Positions 50,203-58,095 of a stretch of DNA of 62,363 nt are shown piece by piece; the first letter of the stretch is position 1, and the number at the start of each line of letters is the position of its first letter. Source of the DNA: Syntrophobacterales bacterium. Lineage in GTDB: Bacteria; Desulfobacterota; Desulfobaccia; Desulfobaccales; 0-14-0-80-60-11. The notes under the pieces were generated by a model. The model worked only from the letters and a program-made list of their open reading frames with translations. It did no database searches and was not told the origin of the DNA. The DNA lies in assembly GCA_023512475.1 (NCBI GenBank), contig JAILZL010000015.1, forward strand, positions 1 to 62,363. The letters are read 5' to 3'. A program made the translations under genes and the position numbers.

Positions 50203-50260
50203 ATGGTTGGTGGCTTCGCCAGACTGGTAAAGTCGGCCAGCCTCCTCCCACCAGATTTCG
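50171..50260 (-). repeat. Dispersed ~85-bp hairpin repeat, copy B
   Basis: On the minus strand it begins AAATCTGGTGGGAGGAGGCT and runs to ATTTATGGGGCTGGGGGAGG. GGTGG and GGCT at the 5' side pair with AGCC and CCACC at the 3' side. It provides the stop codon of the degenerate receiver gene and lies in the 319-base gap before ino1. Nothing else is recognisable in the gap except the promoter-like boxes at 50423-50451. Confidence 0.65.
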
Positions 50261-50422
50261 GGATCCGGGCCGGGACGCCGGCATCCTGGTCCTGGATCTG
50301 TGAGCTTGGCCCCGGGACAGGCCCGCCACCGGAGACTCCTGAGCCCCACCGGTCCCGCAGGCGGGGGCGGGATAATGCCCCGGCCCGTCTGCCGCCCTTT
50401 CCATTTGGGGGCCACAATTATA

Positions 50423-50451
50423 TTTCCATCAGGGAATTTTTTGAGTAATAT
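50423..50451 (+). promoter_or_regulatory. Possible promoter of the inositol-phosphate synthase gene
   Basis: TTTCCA (50423-50428), a 17-base spacer and TAATAT (50446-50451) each match the sigma-70 consensus 4/6 within an AT-rich island (50411-50456) in otherwise GC-rich DNA. Transcription would start near 50458, 64 bases before the GTG start. Confidence 0.4.
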
Positions 50452-50521
50452 TGGGAAATGCTGTGGACCGGCCCCCATGGCTGCTGCGGCCGGCTCATTT
50501 TGTGGGTGAGAAGACGGGGAC

Positions 50522-51622
50522 GTGGGAAAGATCAGGATCGCGCTCGCAGGAGTGGGAAACTGCGCCAGCGCCTTGGTGCAGGGGATTGAGTATTACCGAC
50601 GTCTGGGAACTCCAGAGGCCTGGCCCCCGGGGCTCATGCACCCGGACATCGGCGGCTATGGACCGGCGGATCTGGAAGTGGTGGCCGCCTTTGACATTGA
50701 CGCCCGCAAGGTGGGGCGGCCGGTTTCCGAGGCCATCTTTGCCCCGCCCAACTGCTGTTACCGCATCATTGACGAGGTGCCGGAGATCCCGGTGCCGGTG
50801 CAGATGGCCCCGGTGTTGGACGGGGTCTCCCCCCACATGGCCCACTACCCCCCGGAGCAGACCTTTGTGGTGGCCCAGGCCCCGCCGGTGGACGTGGCGC
50901 AAGTGCTGAAGAATACCGGCGCCGAGGTGCTCCTCAACTACATGCCGGTGGGCTCCGAGGAGGCGGCCCGCTATTACGCCCAGTGCTGCCTGGAGGCCGG
51001 GGTCAGCTTCATCAACTGCATGCCCACCTTCATCGTCTCCGATCCCGGCTGGGCCGCCCGCTTCACCGCCGCCGGCATCCCGGTGGTGGGGGACGACGTC
51101 AAGAGCCAGCTGGGGGCCACCATCCTGCACCGCACCCTGGTACAGCTCTTCCGGAAGCGGGGCCTGACCGTGGACCGCTCCTACCAGCTCAACGTGGGGG
51201 GCAACACCGACTTCCTCAACATGCTGAACCGGGACCGGCTGGCCACCAAAAAGCGCTCCAAGACCGAAGCGGTGAGCTCCCTTCTGCCCCCGGATTTTGA
51301 GCCCAACAACCTGCACGTGGGCCCCTCCGATTACGTGCCCTGGCAGAAGGACAACAAGGTGGCCTTCCTGCGCATCGAGGCCCGGGGGTTCGGCGGCTTC
51401 CCCATGCACCTGGAGATGCGCCTGTCGGTGGAGGACTCCCCCAACAGCGGCGGCTGCATGATCGATGCGGTGCGCTGCGCCAAGCTGGCCCGGGACCGGG
51501 GCATCGCCGGCCCCCTCACCAGTATCTCCGCCTACACCATGAAACACCCCCCCGAACCCATGCCCGATGACGAAGCCGCCCGCCGGGTGGAGGAGTTCAT
51601 CCAGGGCCGGCGGGAGCGGTAA
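50522..51622 (+). CDS. ino1: Myo-inositol-1-phosphate synthase
   Basis: This NAD-dependent enzyme converts glucose-6-phosphate to inositol-phosphate, the committed step to inositol compounds. The 366-residue protein has the Rossmann opening IRIALAGVGNCASALVQGI, NYMPVGSEEAARYYAQCCLEAG, FINCMPTFI, GDDVKSQLGATILHRTL and LNVGGNTDFLNM, all signatures of the prokaryotic/archaeal short form. The start is GTG at 50522 with only a weak ribosome site. It converges on the leftward set of inositol-handling candidates (51728-59935) and a terminator lies between them. Confidence 0.95.
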   Translation: MGKIRIALAGVGNCASALVQGIEYYRRLGTPEAWPPGLMHPDIGGYGPADLEVVAAFDIDARKVGRPVSEAIFAPPNCCYRIIDEVPEIPVPVQMAPVLDGVSPHMAHYPPEQTFVVAQAPPVDVAQVLKNTGAEVLLNYMPVGSEEAARYYAQCCLEAGVSFINCMPTFIVSDPGWAARFTAAGIPVVGDDVKSQLGATILHRTLVQLFRKRGLTVDRSYQLNVGGNTDFLNMLNRDRLATKKRSKTEAVSSLLPPDFEPNNLHVGPSDYVPWQKDNKVAFLRIEARGFGGFPMHLEMRLSVEDSPNSGGCMIDAVRCAKLARDRGIAGPLTSISAYTMKHPPEPMPDDEAARRVEEFIQGRRER

Positions 51623-51678
51623 GGCCCTCCCCCGGCCGACGGCTGCGGGGGCTCGACCGGACCGGGGCCGGGAAACAG

Positions 51679-51701
51679 ACCAGGGAGGCCCCTGGTTTTT
51701 T
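51679..51701 (+). terminator. Intrinsic terminator after ino1
   Basis: ACCAGGG and CCCTGGT form a 7-bp stem with an AGGC loop, followed by a run of six T residues. It separates ino1 from the convergent flippase-like gene; on the minus strand the A-rich side offers only a weak T-tract. Confidence 0.8.
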
Positions 51702-51727
51702 CCTTTCCGGGCCGGGGAGGGCGGGAG

Positions 51728-52723
51728 TCAGGTTTCCGGCGCCGACCGGGGGCTCTCTTCCCGGAAGGTCAGGAGGCAGGCGACCCCCAGGCCGGCCCAG
51801 GTGAGCTCCCTCAGGCGCCGGATGAGGCCGAAGGCCAGACCGGAGACCGGGGAAAGCCCCAGGCTGAGGAAGATGAGCACCTTGCCGCCTTCCTGGGTGC
51901 CCAATTTCCCGGGCACAAAGAAGAGCACCCCATCCACAAAGACGCTCAGGGTCTCAATGGTCACCGCGGTGGCCAGAGTCACCGGCACGCCCAGGAAATG
52001 GCAGATGAGGAGCACCTCCACCGTCCCCAGCCCCCAGGCCAGGCCGAAAAGCAGGACCGACAGCCAGAAGGAGGCCTGATCCTGGGTGAGAAATCCGGCG
52101 ATCTCCCGGTCCAGGGCGGCGGCCTGGTCCACCGGCAGCAGCCCCCGGACGCGGGCCGGGAGCCACCGGAGGAGCAGGCCGGTGAGGCGGGAGAAGAGCC
52201 CCCACCTCAGACCCCCCAGCACCACCCCTAAAAAGAGCAGACAGCCCGCCAGCAGGGCCCACAACACCGGCAACAGCCCCTCCCGGAGGGGCGCGCCGGG
52301 CGCCGCGATCATAAGCCCCAGGCCGATGAACAGGGCCTGTCCCAGCATCTGGGTGAACTTGGCCACGGTGACCGAAGCGGCGGAGGCCGCCAGGGCCATC
52401 TCCCGGCGCAGCAGATGGATGCGCAGCAGCTCCCCCCCGACGGTGGCGCTGGGGATGAGGTAATTGAAGCCGTCCCCGGCCAGCCGCAGGCGCAGCAGGC
52501 GCCCGAAGGGCACCCGGCGCTCTTCCTGGAGGAAGGCGTAGTGCCAGCCCAGGGTGTTGGCCAGGATGGGGAGGATTTCCTGGCCCAGGATGAGGAGCCA
52601 GCCCCAGCCCACCCGGCGCAGCTCCGCCAGCACCTCGGACCACCCCAGGCGATAGAGGAGGAAAGCCAGCACCAGGGCGCCCACCGCCCCGGCCACCAGG
52701 TGCAGGTCGGGGCGCCGCCTCAT
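51728..52723 (-). CDS. Flippase-like/lysylphosphatidylglycerol synthetase-type membrane protein
   Basis: The 331-residue protein has about eight membrane helices and matches the LPG_synthase_TM/AglD-type family (IPSATVGGELLRIHLLRREM; FVDGVLFFVPGKLGTQEGGKVLIF). Members flip or modify lipid-linked compounds. Its ATG overlaps the stop of the Gfo/Idh gene by four bases, so it is coupled to that enzyme. In this setting it could move an inositol-bearing lipid across the membrane; this is inference from position. Confidence 0.88.
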   Translation of the reverse strand: MRRRPDLHLVAGAVGALVLAFLLYRLGWSEVLAELRRVGWGWLLILGQEILPILANTLGWHYAFLQEERRVPFGRLLRLRLAGDGFNYLIPSATVGGELLRIHLLRREMALAASAASVTVAKFTQMLGQALFIGLGLMIAAPGAPLREGLLPVLWALLAGCLLFLGVVLGGLRWGLFSRLTGLLLRWLPARVRGLLPVDQAAALDREIAGFLTQDQASFWLSVLLFGLAWGLGTVEVLLICHFLGVPVTLATAVTIETLSVFVDGVLFFVPGKLGTQEGGKVLIFLSLGLSPVSGLAFGLIRRLRELTWAGLGVACLLTFREESPRSAPET

Positions 52724-53757
52724 GCGGGGGGGTAGGTAAGCCAGGCGCCGCCGCCCTGGTGGGAGCGGTAGGCCAGGGTGATGAGCCGGGCACAGTGGGC
52801 CGCTTCGGCGAGGTTTCGCCCCCGGAGGTCCGGGTTGCGGATTTCGAGGGCGAACTCCTCCCAGGAGCCCCGGGTCCACTCGGGGTGATGGGAGCCGCCG
52901 CTCAGGGGCTCGGGGAAGGCGGCCAGCTCCTCCAGGCGCCCGTCCCGGCGCTTAAGCAGCCGGTCATCCTCCAGGAGGAGCTCTCCGGAAGTGCCCACCA
53001 GACGGCCGGCGTTGCGCCGCCGCTCGGCCCGCCAGGTAAGGAAGAGGCGGGCCCGGGCCCGGGGAAAGCGGAGTTCCACCTCGGCCTCCTGCTCCACCCC
53101 CGCGGGGTTCTCCGGAGCCGGAGCCAACCGGGCCCTAAGAGCCTCAGGCGCTCCCCCGGCCAGGCCTAGGAGGAGATAAAAGGCATGCCAGCCGTGGTCC
53201 ACCAGGATGCCGCCGCCGGCCGCGGCGCCGGTGTGGCGCCAGTCCGTGAGGCCGCCGCCGCTTCCCGGAGTGCGGTGCACCTCCCAGACGATCTCCCGCA
53301 CCTCCCCGATGAGGCCCTGGGCAAGAGCGGTTTGGGCCGCCCGGTACAGGGGCGCAAATTTCCAGTTGTGCACCGTCACCAGGGCCCGCCCCCGGGCCTG
53401 GGCCAGCCGGTGAAGCCCGGCCAGGACCTGGAGATCCAGGGTCAGGGGCTTTTCGCACAGCACCTGACAGCCGGCCTCCAGGCCCTGCCGGGCCAGCTCC
53501 GCATGGGTTTCGGGGGGGGTGGCGATGAGCAGAAAATCCAGGGGCCTCTCCCCGGCCAACAGGGCGCCCTGATGGTCATAGAGCCGCACCTCCGGGAGGA
53601 GCTCCCGGGCGAGGTTCCGGCGCTCCGGCAGGGGATCGGCCACCGCCACCAGGCGGAACTCCGGCAGCCCCTGGAGGGCCGGCAGGTGGGCCCGTTCCGC
53701 CACCTTGCCGAAGCCCACCAGAGCACCCCTCAAGGGACCCTTCTCCGAATAGGGCAT
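52720..53757 (-). CDS. Gfo/Idh/MocA-family dehydrogenase
   Basis: The 345-residue protein has an N-terminal NAD(P)-binding fold (GALVGFGKVAERAHLPALQG), the family motif CEKPLTLDL with the catalytic Lys (~residue 105), and a C-terminal beta-sheet domain with GGGILVDHGWHAFYLL that supplies the usual substrate-site His. The family oxidises sugars and cyclitols, including inositol to inosose. Next to an inositol-phosphate synthase and a transaminase, an inositol dehydrogenase role is attractive but not shown. Confidence 0.88.
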   Translation of the reverse strand: MPYSEKGPLRGALVGFGKVAERAHLPALQGLPEFRLVAVADPLPERRNLARELLPEVRLYDHQGALLAGERPLDFLLIATPPETHAELARQGLEAGCQVLCEKPLTLDLQVLAGLHRLAQARGRALVTVHNWKFAPLYRAAQTALAQGLIGEVREIVWEVHRTPGSGGGLTDWRHTGAAAGGGILVDHGWHAFYLLLGLAGGAPEALRARLAPAPENPAGVEQEAEVELRFPRARARLFLTWRAERRRNAGRLVGTSGELLLEDDRLLKRRDGRLEELAAFPEPLSGGSHHPEWTRGSWEEFALEIRNPDLRGRNLAEAAHCARLITLAYRSHQGGGAWLTYPPA

Positions 53758-53903
53758 GACTTCTCCCTGCCTTTCTCTCCGGCTGTCTTTCCAGGGAGAA
53801 GGGGCCGAAAGTCTTTATCCCTGCCCCCTCCCCCCGGGCCTCTGCCTTTACCCCTGATCGGGGATGGACGCGAGCGCGCCCGGCCTCCCCGGGGGCGGCA
53901 GCC

Positions 53904-55247
53904 TCAGAGGTGGCTCTGCCGGGCCAGCCAGGCGCAGACCTCGTCCAGGATCCCGACCCCCTCTTCGGCCTCGGCCTCCGTCAGGGTGAGGGGCGGGTTG
54001 ATGCGGTACTGGGCGGTGTAATTCATGCTGAGAAGGCCCCGGCGGAGGGACTCCTTAAAGACCTGCTCCATCACCTTGCCGGGGAGCAGCGTCTTGTCCC
54101 GCTCCCGATGGCGCACGAACTCCACCCCGATCATCAGGCCCTTGCCCTGCACCCGGCCGATGAAGGGGTATTTTTCCCGGAGCTCCAGCAGGCGCCGGAG
54201 GAGATAGTCCCCCACCCGGGCGGCGTTCGCCACGATGTTGTCGTTCAGCAGGGTCTCCAGGGTGATCCAGGCGGCGGTGCCGGCCAGGGGGTTGCCGCCG
54301 TAGCTGGAGGAGGCGGCGGAGGGCTTGGAATAGGGCTCGGCCCGCATGATCCCCGGGGTGGAGATGAGGCCGCTTACCGGGAAGCCGCTCCCCATGCCCT
54401 TGCCGATGGTGATGACATCCGGCACCACCCCGTCATGCTCGCAGCCGAAGAGCCTGCCCGTGCGGCCGAAGCCGGTGAGCATCTCGTCGGCGATGAGGAG
54501 GGCGCCGTGCTCCCGGCAGATCTCCTGCACCCCCGGGAGAAACTCCGGCGGCGGCACCACATTGCCGGCGGTCCCCTGGATGGGCTCCACCAGGATGGCG
54601 GCCAGGGAGCCGGTGGTGTTCAGGCGGATGACCTCCCGGGCGAATTCCAGGCAATGCAGGCCGCAGCCCGGGTAGCTCAGGTTGAAGGCGCAGCGCTCGC
54701 AATAGGCATACGGGGTCAGATACAACCCCGGGTGCAGGGGCCCCCAGCCGTGCTTGAAGGTGCTGCCCATGAGGCCCAAAACCCCGCCGGTCTTGCCGTG
54801 GAAGCCGCCCCAGAAGGCCAGCACCTCGAACTTTTTGGTGTAGGATTTGGCCAGGCGCACGGCGGCCTCCACCGCCTCGGCGCCGCCTGAGTACAGCATG
54901 GTCTGGCTCAGGTCGCCGGGGGCCACCTCCGCCAGGCGCCGGAGGAAGCGGCCCCGGTTCACGGTGGCGAAGCTGCCCACCGTCAGCTTGCGGATCTGAT
55001 CGGTCATGGCCGCCACCCAGGCGGGGTGGCTGTAGCCCAGGGAACACACCCCGATGCCCGCCATGAAATCCAGGTAGCGGTGGCCATCCACATCATAGAG
55101 GTAGCGGCCCTCGCCCCGGTCCAGCACCAGTTCGGCCAACAGGGCCACATTCTGGAAGCCCGGGGACAAAAAAGGCAGTTCCGCCCGGAACAGTTCCCGG
55201 GAGCGGGGCCGCTCGTCACGATCCGAGGTGAAAGGCGTCACAGACAT
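53904..55247 (-). CDS. Class III (aspartate aminotransferase-family) PLP-dependent aminotransferase
   Basis: The 447-residue fold-type I aminotransferase has GIGVCSLGYSHP, SGGAEAVEAAVRLAK (PLP phosphate site), LIADEMLTGFGRTGRLF and VITIGKGMGSGFPVSGLI with the PLP-binding Lys. A Cys-rich patch, YCERCAFNLSYPGCGLHC (about residues 185-205), is an uncommon insert that could bind metal. Class III enzymes act on amino groups away from a carboxylate, including amino sugars and cyclitols. The ATG at 55247 lies within the ATP-grasp gene (32-base overlap). Paired with the Gfo/Idh enzyme it could turn a keto-inositol into an amino-inositol. Confidence 0.9.
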   Translation of the reverse strand: MSVTPFTSDRDERPRSRELFRAELPFLSPGFQNVALLAELVLDRGEGRYLYDVDGHRYLDFMAGIGVCSLGYSHPAWVAAMTDQIRKLTVGSFATVNRGRFLRRLAEVAPGDLSQTMLYSGGAEAVEAAVRLAKSYTKKFEVLAFWGGFHGKTGGVLGLMGSTFKHGWGPLHPGLYLTPYAYCERCAFNLSYPGCGLHCLEFAREVIRLNTTGSLAAILVEPIQGTAGNVVPPPEFLPGVQEICREHGALLIADEMLTGFGRTGRLFGCEHDGVVPDVITIGKGMGSGFPVSGLISTPGIMRAEPYSKPSAASSSYGGNPLAGTAAWITLETLLNDNIVANAARVGDYLLRRLLELREKYPFIGRVQGKGLMIGVEFVRHRERDKTLLPGKVMEQVFKESLRRGLLSMNYTAQYRINPPLTLTEAEAEEGVGILDEVCAWLARQSHL

Positions 55248-56058
55248 AATGGACGATCTCCCGGGCCGCAGCCTCCCGGCAGCGGGAAAAGCTGGGCCAG
55301 TCGTTGAGGTCGATGAGCACCGGGCGGCCCTGGGGGAGGAGGATGAGGTCGCCGCCGAAGACACTGAGCCCCACCGCCGCCGCGGCCCGGGCCGCCAGCT
55401 CCGCCAGGGGGGCCGCCATCTCGGGGGGCAGGGGCTCCGGGTCCTTGGGCGTTGCAGCCCAGAAAAACCGGCCCGGCCCCACCCCGTAAAACTTCACCTC
55501 CCGGCCGGGGAGGTGCTCCTGCCAGACCAGGGCCTCAATGCCCCGGCGGCGGAAATCCGCCAACACCAGGAGGGCCGCCGCCGGAGAGTTCACCCGGACC
55601 ACATCCCCGGGGCCCTCGGCGTGGACCTCGGCCCGCTTCAGCCACCCCGGGCCGGGGAAACTCCGGGAAAAGAGGCTTTCGGCCTCCTCCAGGGTATAGA
55701 AACGTGTCCTGGGATAGGGCACCCCGGTGGCGGCCAGGATCTCCGGCAGGAACCGGCGCCAGCAGCGCCTGACCGCCTGCGGGGGGTTGATGAGCCGCGC
55801 CCCGTGGGCCTCCCAGGCCAGGAGCCGAGTCAGCGCCGCCGGCCCCTGGGCCAGATGCACAAACCCGTGGGCCGGGGGCGGTAGGGCGGGCAGGTCCTCC
55901 GCCGCCAGGGTGGCCACCTCACAGCCCATGCCCCGCAGGCCCGCCAGCACCGCCTCCAGGATGGCGGCATCGGCCTCCACCTTGCCGGGGGACAGGGCCT
56001 TCTCCCGGTAAATGCCGTAAATCAGGGGAGGGGCGTAATCGGCCACGGACAGTCGCAT
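55216..56058 (-). CDS. ATP-grasp-like protein
   Basis: The 280-residue protein looks like a small ATP-grasp enzyme: an N-terminal α/β part, RFLPEILAATGVPYPRTRFY, a Lys in the nucleotide site (GWLKRAEVHAEG), EHLPGREVKFYGVG and the metal site LIDLNDWPSFS (Asp/Asn). ATP-grasp enzymes form amide or ester bonds through acyl phosphates; the acceptor is unknown. It overlaps the aminotransferase gene by 32 bases, so the two are co-translated, which would fit acylation of an amine made by the transaminase. The match is moderate; a kinase-like role (as in inositol 1,3,4-trisphosphate 5/6-kinase, an ATP-grasp) is an alternative. Confidence 0.78.
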   Translation of the reverse strand: MRLSVADYAPPLIYGIYREKALSPGKVEADAAILEAVLAGLRGMGCEVATLAAEDLPALPPPAHGFVHLAQGPAALTRLLAWEAHGARLINPPQAVRRCWRRFLPEILAATGVPYPRTRFYTLEEAESLFSRSFPGPGWLKRAEVHAEGPGDVVRVNSPAAALLVLADFRRRGIEALVWQEHLPGREVKFYGVGPGRFFWAATPKDPEPLPPEMAAPLAELAARAAAAVGLSVFGGDLILLPQGRPVLIDLNDWPSFSRCREAAAREIVHYVCDAFHLGS

Positions 56059-56197
56059 CCTCAGGGGTTTACGAGTTGGAGGCGCGGGTGGGGAGAGGGG
56101 CCCAAAGGCCGCGGCTCCCCGGCTTCCTTCCCCCCACCTGAACGCCCCAGGTCAATTTCCCCCCGCCAGCAGTCTGGGGAAAAACTCTCTTCCCCGA

Positions 56198-56288
56198 GCG
56201 TGGTGGGATGAGGCCGGCCGATTTTGCCGGTCCGGCGGGGCCACATCCCATGTATGGGGCTGGGGGAGGGCTTCGGAGGATGGGGCAG
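56198..56288 (+). repeat. Dispersed ~85-bp hairpin repeat, copy C
   Basis: It reads TGGTGGGATGAGGCCGGCC, then GCCGG, GGGGCCACATCCCA and TGTATGGGGCTGGGGGAGG. TGGGATG and CATCCCA pair perfectly around an inner CCGGC/GCCGG stem. It sits in the 357-base gap (56059-56415) between the nucleotidyltransferase and ATP-grasp genes; the rest of the gap has no recognisable gene. Confidence 0.65.
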
Positions 56289-56415
56289 GGCTCTGTGGCC
56301 CCTGGCCGCCTCCCCGAACCACCTGTTTCCAGCACCTGCTGGGCCACAAATGGTGATTTCTATCAGGAACTCTCTGGCTTGTCACCTGAAAAGGCGCTGC
56401 CGGCGGCAAGATGCC

Positions 56416-57111
56416 TCAGCCTTCCGGCCCGCCGGCCAGGAAAGCCGCCGCCCGGGCAATGTCTTCGGGATGATCCACATCCACCGCCGGGCCCACATCC
56501 AGGCCCCACAGGGTCTCCCCCGCCTCCACCAGGAAGGCCAGAAACTGGCGCAGCGCCGTCAGTCCCCGGGCCCGGGCCGCGGCCTCATACTCAAAGACCC
56601 GGGGCAGGAAATAATAGCAGCCCGCCGTGATCCAGGGGCTGGGGCCCGTGCCCAGGCGAAGAATGCGGCCGTCCTCCCCCGGGGTGGCATACAGGGGTTT
56701 GTCATCGTCGAGGTGCCGGGTGAGCCCCAGGGCCCCCAGCCCGGCCAGGCTCCGGGCCCGGGCGGCAAACCCGGCCAAGGCGCCCGGAGCCAGCACCGCA
56801 TCCACAGTGGAGAGGAGGAAGGGTTCATCGAGATACGGTCGCAAGGCCAGGAGGCTGGCCAGGGAATGGGGGCTGTCCCACTCCCGCAGGGACAGAGGCA
56901 GGGGCCAGGGCCGGCTCCTCAGATAGGCGGCCACCTGGGGATGGACCGGGGTGGTGATGATGGCCACGGCGGTGGCGCCGGCCGCCGCCGCCTCCCGGAT
57001 GACCCGGCCGATGAGGGTGTCGCCGGCCACCTCCACCAGGGGTTTGGGCACCCTGATCCCCCCCTGGGCGAGCCGGCTGCCCAGCCCCGCGGCGAGGATG
57101 CCGGCCTTCAC
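56416..57111 (-). CDS. Sugar/inositol-phosphate nucleotidyltransferase
   Basis: The 231-residue protein is a single nucleotidyltransferase domain with the signature GILAAGLGSRLAQGGIRVPKPLVEV (nucleotide loop plus catalytic Lys) and a second-site STVDAVLAP; metal-binding Asp in VDVDHPEDI. It resembles the cytidylyltransferase (IPCT) that makes CDP-inositol in hyperthermophiles. Coupled by ATGA to the HAD phosphatase upstream and near a CDP-alcohol phosphotransferase and ino1, CTP:inositol-phosphate cytidylyltransferase is the best guess; a sugar-phosphate substrate is possible. Confidence 0.85.
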   Translation of the reverse strand: MKAGILAAGLGSRLAQGGIRVPKPLVEVAGDTLIGRVIREAAAAGATAVAIITTPVHPQVAAYLRSRPWPLPLSLREWDSPHSLASLLALRPYLDEPFLLSTVDAVLAPGALAGFAARARSLAGLGALGLTRHLDDDKPLYATPGEDGRILRLGTGPSPWITAGCYYFLPRVFEYEAAARARGLTALRQFLAFLVEAGETLWGLDVGPAVDVDHPEDIARAAAFLAGGPEG

Positions 57112-57836
57112 GGCAGGAGTGCCTCCAGCTCCGGCAGGCTGCGGATGGTGTAGTCGGCCAGGGACAGGTCGGCCTCCGGCGGCAGGGGGGCGTTCATGGC
57201 GTCATTGCGCAGCCACACGGTGATGACCCCCGCCTCTTTGGCCGGCCGGATATCCTGGAGAAAAGAGTCCCCCACATAGGCCACCTCCGCCGGGGGAAAA
57301 CCCAGTTCCCTCGCCGCCAGGCGGAAGATCTCCGGGTCGGGTTTGCGCACCCCCACCCGGGCGGAGTCCACAATCACCGCAAACCAGATGGCGATGGCCT
57401 CGCCGGCCAACAGCCGGGCCGCATTGCCATAGCCGTTGGTCACCACCCCCAGGCGGTAGCGCTGCACCAGGTCCCGCAGCACATAGGCGTTGCGCCGGAT
57501 GATCCGGCGGCAGCCTTCCAGGAATTCCCCCGTCAGCTTCTCCCCGGACCGGGCCTCCCTCCCCAGGGCGGCCATCTGCCGCTCCACGTGGTAGGCCACC
57601 AGGCGGGGCAGGGTGAAGGAGGCCACCCGGGGGTCGCCCAGGCAGTCCGCCTCCGCCTGATAAAAGGCCGCCTTCACCTCCTCAAAACCCAATTCCGGCA
57701 GGTATTTCTGATACAGCAGCCAGAAGCGGTTCAGCCAATGCTCGCCGTCGCCGTCCAGGGTGCCGCCCAGGTCGAAGAGCACCCCCTGCACCCGGCCCAG
57801 ATCCGGCGTCAGGGGGGAAGAGTCAGTTGTGGGCAC
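57108..57836 (-). CDS. HAD-superfamily hydrolase
   Basis: The 242-residue phosphatase has motif I VLFDLGGTLDGD (nucleophile Asp, with Gly instead of the second Asp: DLGGT, as in some HAD subfamily I phosphatases), VVTNGYGN (motif II), RKPDPEIF (motif III Lys) and VAYVGDSFLQDI (motif IV). The DLGGT variant lacks the usual second Asp acid/base at +2, so hydrolysis may be altered. It overlaps the nucleotidyltransferase start by four bases and may dephosphorylate an inositol-phosphate intermediate. Confidence 0.88.
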   Translation of the reverse strand: MPTTDSSPLTPDLGRVQGVLFDLGGTLDGDGEHWLNRFWLLYQKYLPELGFEEVKAAFYQAEADCLGDPRVASFTLPRLVAYHVERQMAALGREARSGEKLTGEFLEGCRRIIRRNAYVLRDLVQRYRLGVVTNGYGNAARLLAGEAIAIWFAVIVDSARVGVRKPDPEIFRLAARELGFPPAEVAYVGDSFLQDIRPAKEAGVITVWLRNDAMNAPLPPEADLSLADYTIRSLPELEALLP

Positions 57837-57968
57837 GGATTATCTCCTGAGGTCCATGATGATGATCTCGTGGTGGCGCCGTTCCGGGAGGCCTGGGGGA
57901 CCGGAAACCCCGGCCCCCGCCCCCCCCAGGCACCCGGCCCTTACCAGGTGGTGGAAGGGAGCCGGCTG

Positions 57969-58054
57969 ACCCCAACCCCTCCCCCACCCCCATAAAGGGG
58001 ATATGGCTATGCCAGACCGGAAAACCGGCCAGCCTCATGCCACCAGATTTCGGG
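57969..58054 (-). repeat. Dispersed ~85-bp hairpin repeat, copy D
   Basis: On the minus strand it reads AAATCTGGTGGCATGAGGCT, then GGCCGGTTTTCCGG, AGCCATATCCCC and TTTATGGGGGTGGGGGAGG. GGCT pairs with AGCC around GGCCGG...CCGG. It lies in the 259-base gap between the HAD gene and the CDP-alcohol phosphotransferase gene, downstream of the latter. Confidence 0.65.
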
Positions 58055-58095
58055 AGGGCTGCTTTTCCACCGCCGGTTAAGCTCTGCAGTCTCCC

